Shown in pieces: positions 16,629 to 24,236 of a stretch of 31,077 nucleotides of DNA. The stretch's first letter is position 1; each line of letters begins with the position of its first letter. This DNA comes from Planctomycetes bacterium UBA1146. Lineage in GTDB: Bacteria > Planctomycetota > UBA8108 > UBA1146. The stretch is from assembly GCA_002311345.1 (NCBI GenBank), contig DCAA01000023.1, forward strand, positions 1 through 31,077, in the 5' to 3' direction. Made by a program: the position numbers and the translations under genes. Below the pieces are notes generated by a model. It saw nothing but the letters and a program-made list of their open reading frames with translations. It ran no database searches and was not told the origin of the DNA.

Positions 16629-17866
16629 TGCGATTGCCCTGCTTTCTCGAGTTCGAAGTCAACTCTGCGTCGCATCTGAGACAGAGAGATGCCAATCCTG
16701 TCAGCAGCAGCCCGCAGATCATCCTGCTCCGGACGAATCGAGACGAGATGATCCCCGATCCAGGCTTTCTTGACCCGGATCGTCTCGCCGGAGACCTCGA
16801 TCTGATGCTCCTCACGACGCAGTACGCTGCGTTGCTGGATCCGTTCGCGGACACCGAGGGTTCCCGTGAGGAGGTGAATTTCTCGAATCAATCTTTCTCG
16901 ATCCTCGGGACGCGAGATGACGGTCAGCAACTGACCTGGTCGAGACTTCTTCATCCAGGCGGAAACCAGCACTGCGTCCAGAGCTCCCGATTCCACCAAT
17001 GAATCGACGATGCCGCCGGCTTCTTCTCCCGAGAGGTGGTCGAAGTGTGTCTCCAGGATGGCGACCGTTTCGGTGGTCTCACCGGAGGCCTCCAGCAGCA
17101 TCACACGCAGCATGTTGGGCGGATCATCGGGAGGAGCCACTGTGGTTCCGACTCCCCAGCCCTGGGCGATCGGTTTGCCCTCGGGAGCGTGGCAGTAGCG
17201 GTGCGCAATCGTGGTGAGCACTGCTGCGCCGGTGGGGGTGGTCAGTTCTCTGCCGGCGGGACCGGAGACGACCGGGACTCCTTTCAGCAGTTCAACGACT
17301 GCTGGCGCGGGGATGGGGATGATCCCGTGCGCTGCCTTGACGACTCCGCTTCCCAGCGGCGGAGCCGAAACGATGATCTCGACCGGATCGATCCAGTGCA
17401 GTGCAAGCAGGATTCCGATGATATCGACCTGGGCATCGAGAGCCCCGACCTCGTGGAAATGCACCTCTTCAGGAGTGGTTTGATGGACCCTGGCCTCTGC
17501 CTCTGCAAGGTGACGGTAGACGGCTGCGGCGGTGATCTTCACCGGATCAGGGATGCTCGGGTGCTCCAGTGCTGCCAGTAGATCGGGCAGTTTGCGGTGC
17601 GGGGGAGTTTGTTCCGCCGATTCGACGCTCACCCGACAGCCGCCGATGCCGCGGCGCGATTCGGAGTGAAACTCGAGCGAATGGCGTGGCAATGCCTGAC
17701 AAAGTGGCCCGGTGACCGCCTCGGCAGGGACTCCCAGGTCGATCAGGGCCGCCAGCAGCATGTCGCCGGCGATTCCCCGTGAGGCATCGATGTACAGGCG
17801 GTTCCTTCTGGATTTCTTCAAGTTGTTCATGGAAAGTAGGTTACGACTTTCTATTTCGAGCGGCAT
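16625..17866 (-). CDS. larC: LarC-family nickel-pincer cofactor biosynthesis protein
   Basis: In Lactobacillus, LarC is the CTP-dependent nickel insertase that completes the nickel-pincer cofactor of lactate racemase. This 413-residue homologue has the N-terminal signature LYIDASRGIAGDMLLAALI, the histidine-rich EEVHFHEVGALDAQVDIIG, and the C-terminal domain (ILETHFDHLSGEEAGGIVDSL). Both halves are in one frame; in Lactobacillus plantarum they are joined by a ribosomal frameshift. The start at 17866 has GGAGG 5-6 nt upstream; the ATG at 17830 lacks a ribosome site. No larA, larB or larE is in the window, so the client enzyme is unknown. It heads the run leading into the sigma factor and threonine genes. 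Confidence 0.9.
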   Translation of the reverse strand: MPLEIESRNLLSMNNLKKSRRNRLYIDASRGIAGDMLLAALIDLGVPAEAVTGPLCQALPRHSLEFHSESRRGIGGCRVSVESAEQTPPHRKLPDLLAALEHPSIPDPVKITAAAVYRHLAEAEARVHQTTPEEVHFHEVGALDAQVDIIGILLALHWIDPVEIIVSAPPLGSGVVKAAHGIIPIPAPAVVELLKGVPVVSGPAGRELTTPTGAAVLTTIAHRYCHAPEGKPIAQGWGVGTTVAPPDDPPNMLRVMLLEASGETTETVAILETHFDHLSGEEAGGIVDSLVESGALDAVLVSAWMKKSRPGQLLTVISRPEDRERLIREIHLLTGTLGVRERIQQRSVLRREEHQIEVSGETIRVKKAWIGDHLVSIRPEQDDLRAAADRIGISLSQMRRRVDFELEKAGQSQ

Positions 17867-18327
17867 TTGGCCTCCAGTGCTAAAGGGGAGAGGGGGTCGA
17901 TGCAACCGACTTGTGTCAGACTGGTCACTTCATTTTTGGCGGTTGGGGGGCCGATGGGCCCGAGAAGAGCCCTGGGAGTTGTAGGCGAAGACTCGACAGG
18001 AGCGGGGTCCTGTGCGAAAACATGGACTCGTCGAGGATTCGACTCGTACCTCCCGGGGCATCAGGCCGGGAGGTGGTCAATTCGTGACGGATCCCGGATC
18101 GATCTTCATCCTTGTTCGGATGAGGGTTGCTGGATCGGAAAGAAGTGTAGAAAAGGCAAGTCCGCATCGGTCTCCCCACCCCTTGGAGGGTATCGGGGTT
18201 CCATTGCGGTTGTTTCCTGTGTTCCAGAAGTTTCCTTTTGAGACACCTTTGAAATGAGTGCTCCGCTGTTGTGGAAGTCATTCGGCTTGCCATCGGAAGC
18301 GGGGTTGCCCAGGAGGGGAAGACGAGC
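17867..18327. other. Divergent intergenic region between larC and the HEAT-repeat gene
   Basis: About 460 bp without a supported gene. It must carry the promoters of the leftward larC run and the rightward HEAT-repeat gene, but I could not pick out a convincing sigma70 or ECF promoter pair. The clear structural element is the hairpin at 18048-18074. Confidence 0.5.
18048..18074. other. Perfect 9-bp inverted repeat in the divergent region
   Basis: ACCTCCCGG (18048-18056) pairs exactly with CCGGGAGGT (18066-18074) across a 9-nt loop. No T-run follows on either strand, so it is not an intrinsic terminator. An operator or leader RNA hairpin is possible. Confidence 0.6.
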
Positions 18328-20523
18328 ATGAACGAGGTGGTCACGGAGCGTCGGATGAAAATCCGCCGCGTCCTCCAACTGGCGATCCTAGTCTTTGCGA
18401 CGCTTATCATCACCATGACGTCGATAGAATCGCTTTCGGCACAGGTTCGACCGGATGTGCAGAAATTACTGGACGAGGGAATAAACCTCTTTCAACAGGG
18501 TAAACTTTCGGATGCTCAGCAAAAATTCGAACGCGCTTTGTTGCTGGACATCACCTCGGAGGAAGCTCTCGACTGGGTCGATCAAGTGGGCTACGGCCAG
18601 TTGATCCGGGTGATCCGTTCGGGCAATGACACTCTCGGAGCGCAGATGGGAGCCCTTCTTCGGCTCACCTCGCTCGAAACCAAGCGCCGTTCGATGGATG
18701 CTGCTGCCATCACCGACACCCTCGACTCTTACTTCGGCGAAGAGGATCTGCTCGAACGTACGAAACTTCTCTACCAGTCGATCAGTGACTATGGTGTCTA
18801 TCTGTTGCCAGGTCTCGTCGATCGTCTGGGGCAGCCAGAGCAGACGGCGAGAGTGCTGGCGATCCAGGCGATTATCCGGATGTCGGATGATGCGGTATTG
18901 CCGCTGACTCGCTGCCTTCACTCCTCCAGGCTGGGAGTCGTCACCGGTACCATCGCTTCGTTGCAGAAGATCAAGAACCCGATCGCGATTCCCTGCCTTC
19001 TCTGGCTCGCCGAGAGCAGTACTGATCCTCTGATCCGGGCGGCTGCCAATGCGGCGGCCGATTCGATCGTGGCCGGCAGTAGCAGTGGCGATGCGTATTC
19101 GATGCTGGTCGATCAGGCTCACGAGTTCAGTGTCGATAGCACCATGATGGTGCGCACTTACCACGATCCTGTGATCTGGAACGTCTCGGATGGAGCCCTC
19201 TCCTATCGGACCGTCGAGGGCTGGGAACTGAACGAATTGCGTGCCGAGCAACTGCTCGGCGATGCCCTCTCCCTCACCGCAGATGGAGGCTCTGCTCTGG
19301 CCTTGAATGCCTGCAATCAGATGGCGCGCTGGAGTGAGTACAGCGATGTTCGCTCCGTCATCTCTCGACAGGTGGAGGCGGGCGACACCGACGAATCTCA
19401 ATTGGCGGATCTTCGTGCCCGAGAACTGGAGATGGAGCGTGTCCGGTGTTCAGCATTCACGATGCCCGTGGATGTCCTGGAAGCCGGACTCGACCTGGCT
19501 CTCACCGACCGTCGTCCGCAGGTTGCCATCAATCTCCTATCTGGATTGAGAGTCTTCCTCTGGGGCTTGAATGACGCCCCGGTATCCCCTGCAGTGGAGA
19601 GGGCTCTTTCTTACGAACAGCGAGGTGTTCGATTCGCAGCCGCTCGCTGCGTTGCATTCCACAATCCTTCAGGGTCCTTCAGCGAGTCCGACAATGTGAT
19701 ACCGAACCTCGCCGAAGGTCTCGCCGAGGGAAGCCGAAAAGTCGCTTTGACCATCTTCCCGGATCAGGATGACGCGCTGCTGGTCGGCTCTTTGCTGCGT
19801 CGGGCCAACATCGAACCGTTCAATGACCACGATCCAGTGCGAGGCCTCGAAAGAGCGATCTCCTTCCCGAAGGACATCATCGCGATCTCGTCGGCTACCG
19901 GCCAGTTTCCTGCAGCTGAGGTGATCCGAAGGCTGCGAGGCGACTACAGAACCGCTCGTACTCCCATCATCGTATTTGCCGACGACGATAAGTTTGTCCA
20001 GGCTCAGGCTACCTATGGTGACGAGGAGTCGGGAGTGTTCGTCGTCAACCGCTCCATCGACCCGTTGCGCCTGCGCAACGACTTGCTGGTCGGCCTGCTG
20101 GCAGGAAGTGACAACACGCGGGGAGCAGATGTTGCCAGACAGGCTGCCCAGGCTCTGCGCCATCTGTCCGGCAGGGGCAGTCAGTTTGATCTCTCCACCA
20201 CCACGGATGCACTCATCAGTGCTCTCGATGACCCTGCCGATGCGGTGAGGATCCCGACCTGTGCCGTCCTGGGTGCATTGCGCCCGGCGGCTGCAAGTGC
20301 GGCTCTGGTCAGGGTGATCGAGGAGGGTGATGATGCCAGTGTAGACCTTCGCCAGATGGCCCTGATTGCTCTGGGCAACATCCATCGTGGAACGGGGATG
20401 GTCGAGGAGAGCGTGTTGAATGCCGTGAACACGGCGATGAAGAGCGGCGAGGTGAAGATCATCGAAGCGGCTGCGAGGGCTCTGGGAGTGATGGGCATCC
20501 AGCCTGCTGTCTTCAGGGAGTAA
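18328..20523 (+). CDS. Exported TPR/HEAT-repeat protein with a degenerate receiver-like segment
   Basis: This 731-residue protein is of unknown function. A hydrophobic segment at about 16-32, followed by SIESLSAQ, is a signal peptide or N-terminal anchor. Then come a TPR-like hairpin pair (about 41-76: LLDEGINLFQQGKLSDAQQKF), HEAT-like helices (about 150-250) and a middle region of unknown fold. Residues about 470-590 follow an alternating beta/alpha pattern like a response-regulator receiver (VALTIF; DIIAIS; TPIIVF; GVFVVNRSIDPLRLR). The position of the phospho-acceptor aspartate is held by Ser, so it is a pseudo-receiver at best. HEAT-like helices resume to the end (about 590-731). The start at 18328 has AGGAGG 11 nt before it; the ATG at 18355 (GGAG, 6 nt spacer) is nearly as good. 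A strong terminator follows. Confidence 0.75.
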   Translation: MNEVVTERRMKIRRVLQLAILVFATLIITMTSIESLSAQVRPDVQKLLDEGINLFQQGKLSDAQQKFERALLLDITSEEALDWVDQVGYGQLIRVIRSGNDTLGAQMGALLRLTSLETKRRSMDAAAITDTLDSYFGEEDLLERTKLLYQSISDYGVYLLPGLVDRLGQPEQTARVLAIQAIIRMSDDAVLPLTRCLHSSRLGVVTGTIASLQKIKNPIAIPCLLWLAESSTDPLIRAAANAAADSIVAGSSSGDAYSMLVDQAHEFSVDSTMMVRTYHDPVIWNVSDGALSYRTVEGWELNELRAEQLLGDALSLTADGGSALALNACNQMARWSEYSDVRSVISRQVEAGDTDESQLADLRARELEMERVRCSAFTMPVDVLEAGLDLALTDRRPQVAINLLSGLRVFLWGLNDAPVSPAVERALSYEQRGVRFAAARCVAFHNPSGSFSESDNVIPNLAEGLAEGSRKVALTIFPDQDDALLVGSLLRRANIEPFNDHDPVRGLERAISFPKDIIAISSATGQFPAAEVIRRLRGDYRTARTPIIVFADDDKFVQAQATYGDEESGVFVVNRSIDPLRLRNDLLVGLLAGSDNTRGADVARQAAQALRHLSGRGSQFDLSTTTDALISALDDPADAVRIPTCAVLGALRPAAASAALVRVIEEGDDASVDLRQMALIALGNIHRGTGMVEESVLNAVNTAMKSGEVKIIEAAARALGVMGIQPAVFRE

Positions 20524-20549
20524 CTTCCCTAACCGTTGGAATCTGATGC

Positions 20550-20586
20550 GGGGGTGAACCGAAAGCCCGGTTCACCCCCCTTTTTC
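20550..20586 (+). terminator. Strong intrinsic terminator after the HEAT-repeat gene
   Basis: A perfect 12-bp stem, GGGGGTGAACCG (20550-20561) with CGGTTCACCCCC (20568-20579), has a 6-nt loop and is followed by CTTTTTC. It starts 26 nt after the stop codon and separates this gene from the zinc-ribbon gene downstream. Confidence 0.92.
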
Positions 20587-20691
20587 TTGCTACCTGCTAC
20601 TGGTTGGGAGCCACCGTGACCGTCACGATGCGGGTGCAGCGGTGGGGGGAGTGGTTCGAGTACCGTGATGGCCTCTGGCGAGGGAGTGGTG

Positions 20692-21258
20692 ATGGCGATC
20701 GGATCGATCTGCGAGCACTGTGAAGCTGGTTTCTCCGCACCCGATGTGAGTGTCGGGACCAGTGTGACCTGCCCGACCTGTGGTAAGAATACCCGGGTTC
20801 TCGATGAAGTTGAAGTGCGGGAGGTCGAGGAGCGCCGCAAGCAGAACGATCGGCGTCAGGAAGAGTATCGATCACGACTCGAGTTATTACATGACCTGGA
20901 AGAACAGGAACGCATCGAGGGTGTTCGGGGAGGGTTCGAGGATTCAGTCCGCTATTTCCAGCCGCGCGCCGGAACCAGAAATCGGCGCCTACGTATGTTG
21001 GGACACCTGTTGATGGTGGTTGCCTGGACAATTCTCGTGCTTTCGATGCTGTTTGCCTTCTTCACCGGACTCGATAACGGTTATCTATCTGGTGTGTTCA
21101 GTTTTCTGCTCGGCATCTTCGGTTTCGCAGTTGTGAAGTTTTTGTCCGAGGCGAGTCACACACTTGCGGACATGGCGGATCGTCAGTGGGACATCCGGGC
21201 ACTGCTGCTCGACATGATCGAGGAACAAGAACGACACAAGGAGAGCGAAGGGAGCTAG
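20692..21258 (+). CDS. Zinc-ribbon protein with two transmembrane helices
   Basis: This is a 188-residue membrane protein of unknown function. Residues 7-30 form a small zinc ribbon with Cys7, Cys10, Cys27 and Cys30 (CEHC and CPTC), like the short ribbons common at the N-terminus of planctomycete and myxobacterial proteins. A charged helix, probably coiled coil, covers about 40-78 (VEERRKQNDRRQEEYRSRLE). Two hydrophobic helices follow at about 104-126 and 133-152, then an amphipathic acidic tail (MIEEQERHKESEG). Both ends would be cytoplasmic. The ATG at 20692 has GGAG 5 nt upstream; in-frame starts at 20665 and 20668 lack good spacing. It converges on the mglB-like gene with only 15 bp between stops. 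Confidence 0.75.
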   Translation: MAIGSICEHCEAGFSAPDVSVGTSVTCPTCGKNTRVLDEVEVREVEERRKQNDRRQEEYRSRLELLHDLEEQERIEGVRGGFEDSVRYFQPRAGTRNRRLRMLGHLLMVVAWTILVLSMLFAFFTGLDNGYLSGVFSFLLGIFGFAVVKFLSEASHTLADMADRQWDIRALLLDMIEEQERHKESEGS

Positions 21259-21273
21259 CAGTTGCAACCTCTC

Positions 21274-21780
21274 CTATTCGGAGAAGAAGAAGTCGAGCGC
21301 TCCTCGGGCGGAATCTCCGAACTCGGCGTCGAGCGTTGCCTTGTTTGCAGGTCTCGTGCCGATCTCCTCGAAGATCTTTTCCATGTTCTCGCAGGCTGAT
21401 TTGGAGTACAGGCGAACCATACCGACCGTGGTCTGATTGTCGAATACGGTCGCCATGATGGTCCGATCTCCAACCACGGAGAGTTGTATGGAGTCGCGTT
21501 TCCCCTGGTGAAAGAGAACCGAGAATTCGTCTTCTCCGAGAAGTTTCGCCATCTCGCGAGTGGCTGCATAAGATCCAGCCACCAGTGCGGAGATGGTCTG
21601 TTGGTCGATTGATTTCGTATCTCCACAACAGGTCACCATGTGACCCTCTTTATCGATGAGGAGATTGCATTTGCTTCCGGAGAGTTCGAGGAATTCCACC
21701 AGAACCTGATCGATTTGATCCAGGTCTTCACGGTAGAAAACGAGGCGTTGATCTCGTAGGCGATCGCTATCAGTGACCAA
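21274..21780 (-). CDS. mglB: MglB-like roadblock protein (GAP for the MglA GTPase)
   Basis: This is a 168-residue roadblock/LC7-domain protein. In Myxococcus and Thermus, MglB homodimers stimulate GTP hydrolysis by MglA and help set cell polarity. The match is along the whole chain. The opening LVFYREDLDQIDQVL corresponds to the VMYEEEFTKINAV region of Myxococcus MglB. Further matches are NLLIDKEGHMVTCCGDT, MAKLLGEDEFSVLFHQG and ATVFDNQTTVGMVRLYSK. Even the C-terminal acidic FSE ending is kept; in MglB this tail touches MglA. It is the last gene of the module, 23 bp after the mglA-like gene. The order is the reverse of the Myxococcus mglBA operon. Confidence 0.88.
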   Translation of the reverse strand: MVTDSDRLRDQRLVFYREDLDQIDQVLVEFLELSGSKCNLLIDKEGHMVTCCGDTKSIDQQTISALVAGSYAATREMAKLLGEDEFSVLFHQGKRDSIQLSVVGDRTIMATVFDNQTTVGMVRLYSKSACENMEKIFEEIGTRPANKATLDAEFGDSARGALDFFFSE

Positions 21781-21803
21781 TTTTCTGATTCCTTCCGTGT
21801 TAC

Positions 21804-22748
21804 TCAGGGCAAGATCCGGATGACGCCGGCAAGGTGAAGGAGCACCGTTGCCGTGATTGCTGTGGCGAACAGGAATCCGAGAAGGAGTCCCGCGCGACGT
21901 TTCCTGCGCCTCGGTGATGTGGAGATTGTGAGGCGTGAGCTGGCGGTCACTGGACGGGCAGGAACTTCCTGGACCATTGTTCGGACCCTGGTTGCTGTCG
22001 CCGTGCTGGCACCAGCAGTGAGGGACACCCTGGCGGTCCCGGTACGCTCGGATGCAGCAACCGGGGTTGCTGGTGAAGCCATTGAAGTTGCGGCGCTGCT
22101 CGAGTGTGCGGTATCGGTTCTGCTGTCGCGAGAAATCGAGATAGAACTGCTACGTTTCGCTCCGTGCTGATCATTGAGGGACTCCAGGACCATTCCTGCG
22201 AGTCGCTTGAGGGTGGGGAAGACTCCCTGACCGTCGCGAGCTACCGCCTCGAAATGCGGCGCTTCCCACGAGTTCAGCGCTTCCTCCAGTTCCTCGACAC
22301 TGTAGACATCGGCAAGATCGCGTTTGTTGTACTGGAGAACGATGGGGATGCTCGAGAGGTCGATGCCATGCTCTTTCAGGTTCTCCTGAAGGTTTCCGAG
22401 GCTCTCGATGTTTTCGTCCATCTTTCCACGTTTGGAGTCGGCGACGAACACGACCCCGTCGGCTCCCTGAAGAACCAGTTTTCTCGTCGAGTTGTAATAG
22501 ACTTGCCCGGGGACGGTGTAGATCTGGAACTTCGTCTTCATCCCTGCAACCTGTCCCAGGTTCAGGGGGAGGAAGTCGAAGAACAGGGTTCTGTCACCCT
22601 CGGTAGCGATGCTGGTGAGGTCACCGACACTGTTGCCGGGTGCTTTTTGGTGAACTACCTCGAGGTTCGTGGTCTTTCCACTGAGCCCCGGACCGTAGTA
22701 CACGATCTTGCAATTGACTTCCTTCAGCGCGAAGTTGATCTGTACCAT
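21804..22748 (-). CDS. mglA: MglA-type small GTPase with a C-terminal transmembrane anchor
   Basis: This 314-residue protein has residues 1-195 as a complete MglA Ras-like GTPase: the P-loop GPGLSGKTT (19-27), SIATEGDRTLFFDFLP, the switch II motif TVPGQVYY (78-85), FVADSK, and the guanine-specificity motif NKRD (141-144). The residues match Myxococcus MglA closely, but MglA normally ends near residue 195. Here a low-complexity Ser/Thr/Ala/Pro/Val linker (about 196-279) leads to a basic cluster (RRRKRR, 280-285). A hydrophobic helix (about 287-307) and a short tail IRILP follow. This predicts a GTPase tethered to the inner face of the cytoplasmic membrane. No frameshift is needed and the codon use matches its neighbours, so the extension appears real. 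It is flanked by roadblock genes on both sides. MglA normally moves between cytosol and pole; a fixed anchor is unusual. Confidence 0.92.
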   Translation of the reverse strand: MVQINFALKEVNCKIVYYGPGLSGKTTNLEVVHQKAPGNSVGDLTSIATEGDRTLFFDFLPLNLGQVAGMKTKFQIYTVPGQVYYNSTRKLVLQGADGVVFVADSKRGKMDENIESLGNLQENLKEHGIDLSSIPIVLQYNKRDLADVYSVEELEEALNSWEAPHFEAVARDGQGVFPTLKRLAGMVLESLNDQHGAKRSSSISISRDSRTDTAHSSSAATSMASPATPVAASERTGTARVSLTAGASTATATRVRTMVQEVPARPVTASSRLTISTSPRRRKRRAGLLLGFLFATAITATVLLHLAGVIRILP

Positions 22749-22787
22749 TGTTTACTCTCCAAGATCTTCGTTGGTTTCATCTTCTTT

Positions 22788-23141
22788 TCAGATCCGTATT
22801 TTCAGGGCTCCGCTCAGGCGCCTTGCGATGCTACGGATTTCGACAAGGCCAGTGTTCATCTCCAGTCCAGGATGAGTGATGACTGCAAGTGTTGCTCCAT
22901 CGATACCGATGAGGAGCAGGTTGCCACCTTCCGATTCCAGCACAACTTCTTGAGGTTCACCCTCGCCGCAATGAATTGCTGCGCGACTCACGGCGAGTCT
23001 GGAACTGGAGGCGAATGCTGCGACGCATTCCTCGTCGAGTCCTGATCCGAGCAGAGAAGCGGCCGGTAGACCATCTTCGGTCATCACCATGCTTCCCATG
23101 ACCCCGGGCAGATCGTTGACCTCTTGCAGGAGTTTCTTCAT
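22788..23141 (-). CDS. Stand-alone roadblock/LC7-domain protein
   Basis: This 117-residue protein consists of a single roadblock domain: MKKLLQEVNDLPGVMGSMVM and TEDGLPAASLLG, a central helix (ECVAAFASSSRLAVSRA), and the paired strands EVVLESEGGNLLLIGIDGA and TLAVIT. Proteins of this type dimerise and bind Ras-like GTPases, acting as GAPs, effectors or scaffolds. It is divergent from the mglB-like protein (it lacks the MglB-specific tail), so it is a second partner rather than a duplicate. The start at 23141 has GGGGAG 8 nt upstream and overlaps the stop of the preceding gene by 4 bp, implying coupled translation. An in-frame ATG 12 codons earlier is less likely. Confidence 0.85.
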   Translation of the reverse strand: MKKLLQEVNDLPGVMGSMVMTEDGLPAASLLGSGLDEECVAAFASSSRLAVSRAAIHCGEGEPQEVVLESEGGNLLLIGIDGATLAVITHPGLEMNTGLVEIRSIARRLSGALKIRI

Positions 23142-24157
23142 CGGTACGTCTCCCCGCTGCGATGGCTCTCGATCCACCGGGAGAGCGATTCCTCACGGGA
23201 ATGGCGATCGGTGTGGCAGAAGATCATGCCGTCTGGTGCGGCCAGACCGATGAGGAGGGTCCCGTGGCCACGAGCGGTGAATTTCGAGAACTCTCCGAGT
23301 CCCATTCTGGGGGTTGCACCAGTCAAGGTTCCGGCGAGTACCGAGAAGAGTTCAACTGTATCCGTGTCCCGGGAGGCACTGGTACTGGTTGCAATGAGAG
23401 TACGATTTTCGTCGAACTCCCAGGCCTTCACTCCATCCGGACAGGGGATCACCCCGATGCCGTCTGGGAAATGTACGGGAGTGGTTCCGGTTTCCCAGCG
23501 AAGGAACAGTTCCTGGATGTTCGTGGTGTTTTCAGCAGGCATCCTCTGAGTGAGGGATTGCATTGCGAGCACCATCGGATCCTCGGGAGTATCATTTTCT
23601 ATCGGCTGCAAGACCTTTGCAGCGGCGACGGGAGCTCGCAGTAGCAGTAGCAACATCGCCAGGGAGCGCAGGCACTCCCTGTGACCCGGCTTCAACTGGC
23701 ACGCCTTGGTCAGGTATCGCAGCGCATGAAGCCCTGCCACCGCATCATCTTGACGGCGGAAGCGACGCAAGTAACTACGGGCGATCGCAAGATAGCCCGC
23801 CGGGTCACAGGGATCTTCCTGGATAGCGGCGTGGGCCCAGAGGGTCGAACCGGAGGAATCACCGAGACGCTCCAGCGCTTCGGAGAGTCGCGCCGCTTCG
23901 GTTGCGGTATAGTTCAGTTCCACTGCATCCTGGAGCACACCAAGTGTTTCTCGCGCCCCGCTTCTCTCTATCTCGTCGAGAGCGATTTCGCCTTGCTCCC
24001 AGGGATGGAATCTGACGGTTCCGGCGCGAAGCCAGCTTACTGCAGCTGGCCGATCACCCCCCTGAACCAGATCGTGCACCGTATCGAGAAGGCGCGCTGC
24101 GGAACCGCGAGCGAGGAGCCCGGAGGTCTCTTTTTCAGTGTTGTGGGTTTTTTTCAT
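23138..24157 (-). CDS. Helical-repeat (TPR-like) protein with a C-terminal roadblock-like domain
   Basis: This 339-residue protein has TPR-like helix pairs at residues about 85-190 (SEALERLGDSSGSTLWAHAA, GYLAIARSYLRRF, YLTKACQLKPGHRECLRSLA). After a linker, residues about 240-335 have the layout of a roadblock domain: VKAWEFDENRTLIATSTS, a long helix VELFSVLAGTLTGATPRMG, a strand pair GTLLIGLAAPDG and MIFCHT, then a final helix. I call this roadblock-like because the sequence is diverged. I chose the ATG at 24157 since the longer frame upstream lies antisense-like within the next gene and reads as low-quality protein; its ribosome site is weak. It is 79 bp after the PATAN-protein gene and overlaps the roadblock gene by 4 bp, so it probably bridges the sensor and the GTPase. 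Confidence 0.65.
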   Translation of the reverse strand: MKKTHNTEKETSGLLARGSAARLLDTVHDLVQGGDRPAAVSWLRAGTVRFHPWEQGEIALDEIERSGARETLGVLQDAVELNYTATEAARLSEALERLGDSSGSTLWAHAAIQEDPCDPAGYLAIARSYLRRFRRQDDAVAGLHALRYLTKACQLKPGHRECLRSLAMLLLLLRAPVAAAKVLQPIENDTPEDPMVLAMQSLTQRMPAENTTNIQELFLRWETGTTPVHFPDGIGVIPCPDGVKAWEFDENRTLIATSTSASRDTDTVELFSVLAGTLTGATPRMGLGEFSKFTARGHGTLLIGLAAPDGMIFCHTDRHSREESLSRWIESHRSGETYR

Positions 24158-24236
24158 CCAGGTTCCGATGAGTCCCAAGGTCCCTCCGGTATTCTCGCCT
24201 AGGTGCCGAAATCTGGGGCTAGGTATGCATAGAAGA

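Noticed and set aside
16625..17866. Frameshifted larC as in Lactobacillus plantarum
   Set aside because: Both the N-terminal and C-terminal domain signatures lie in one uninterrupted frame, so no frameshift is needed.
18466..19401. 311-codon minus-strand frame inside the HEAT-repeat gene
   Set aside because: It mirrors the strong codon bias of the real gene on the other strand and shows no recognisable domain.
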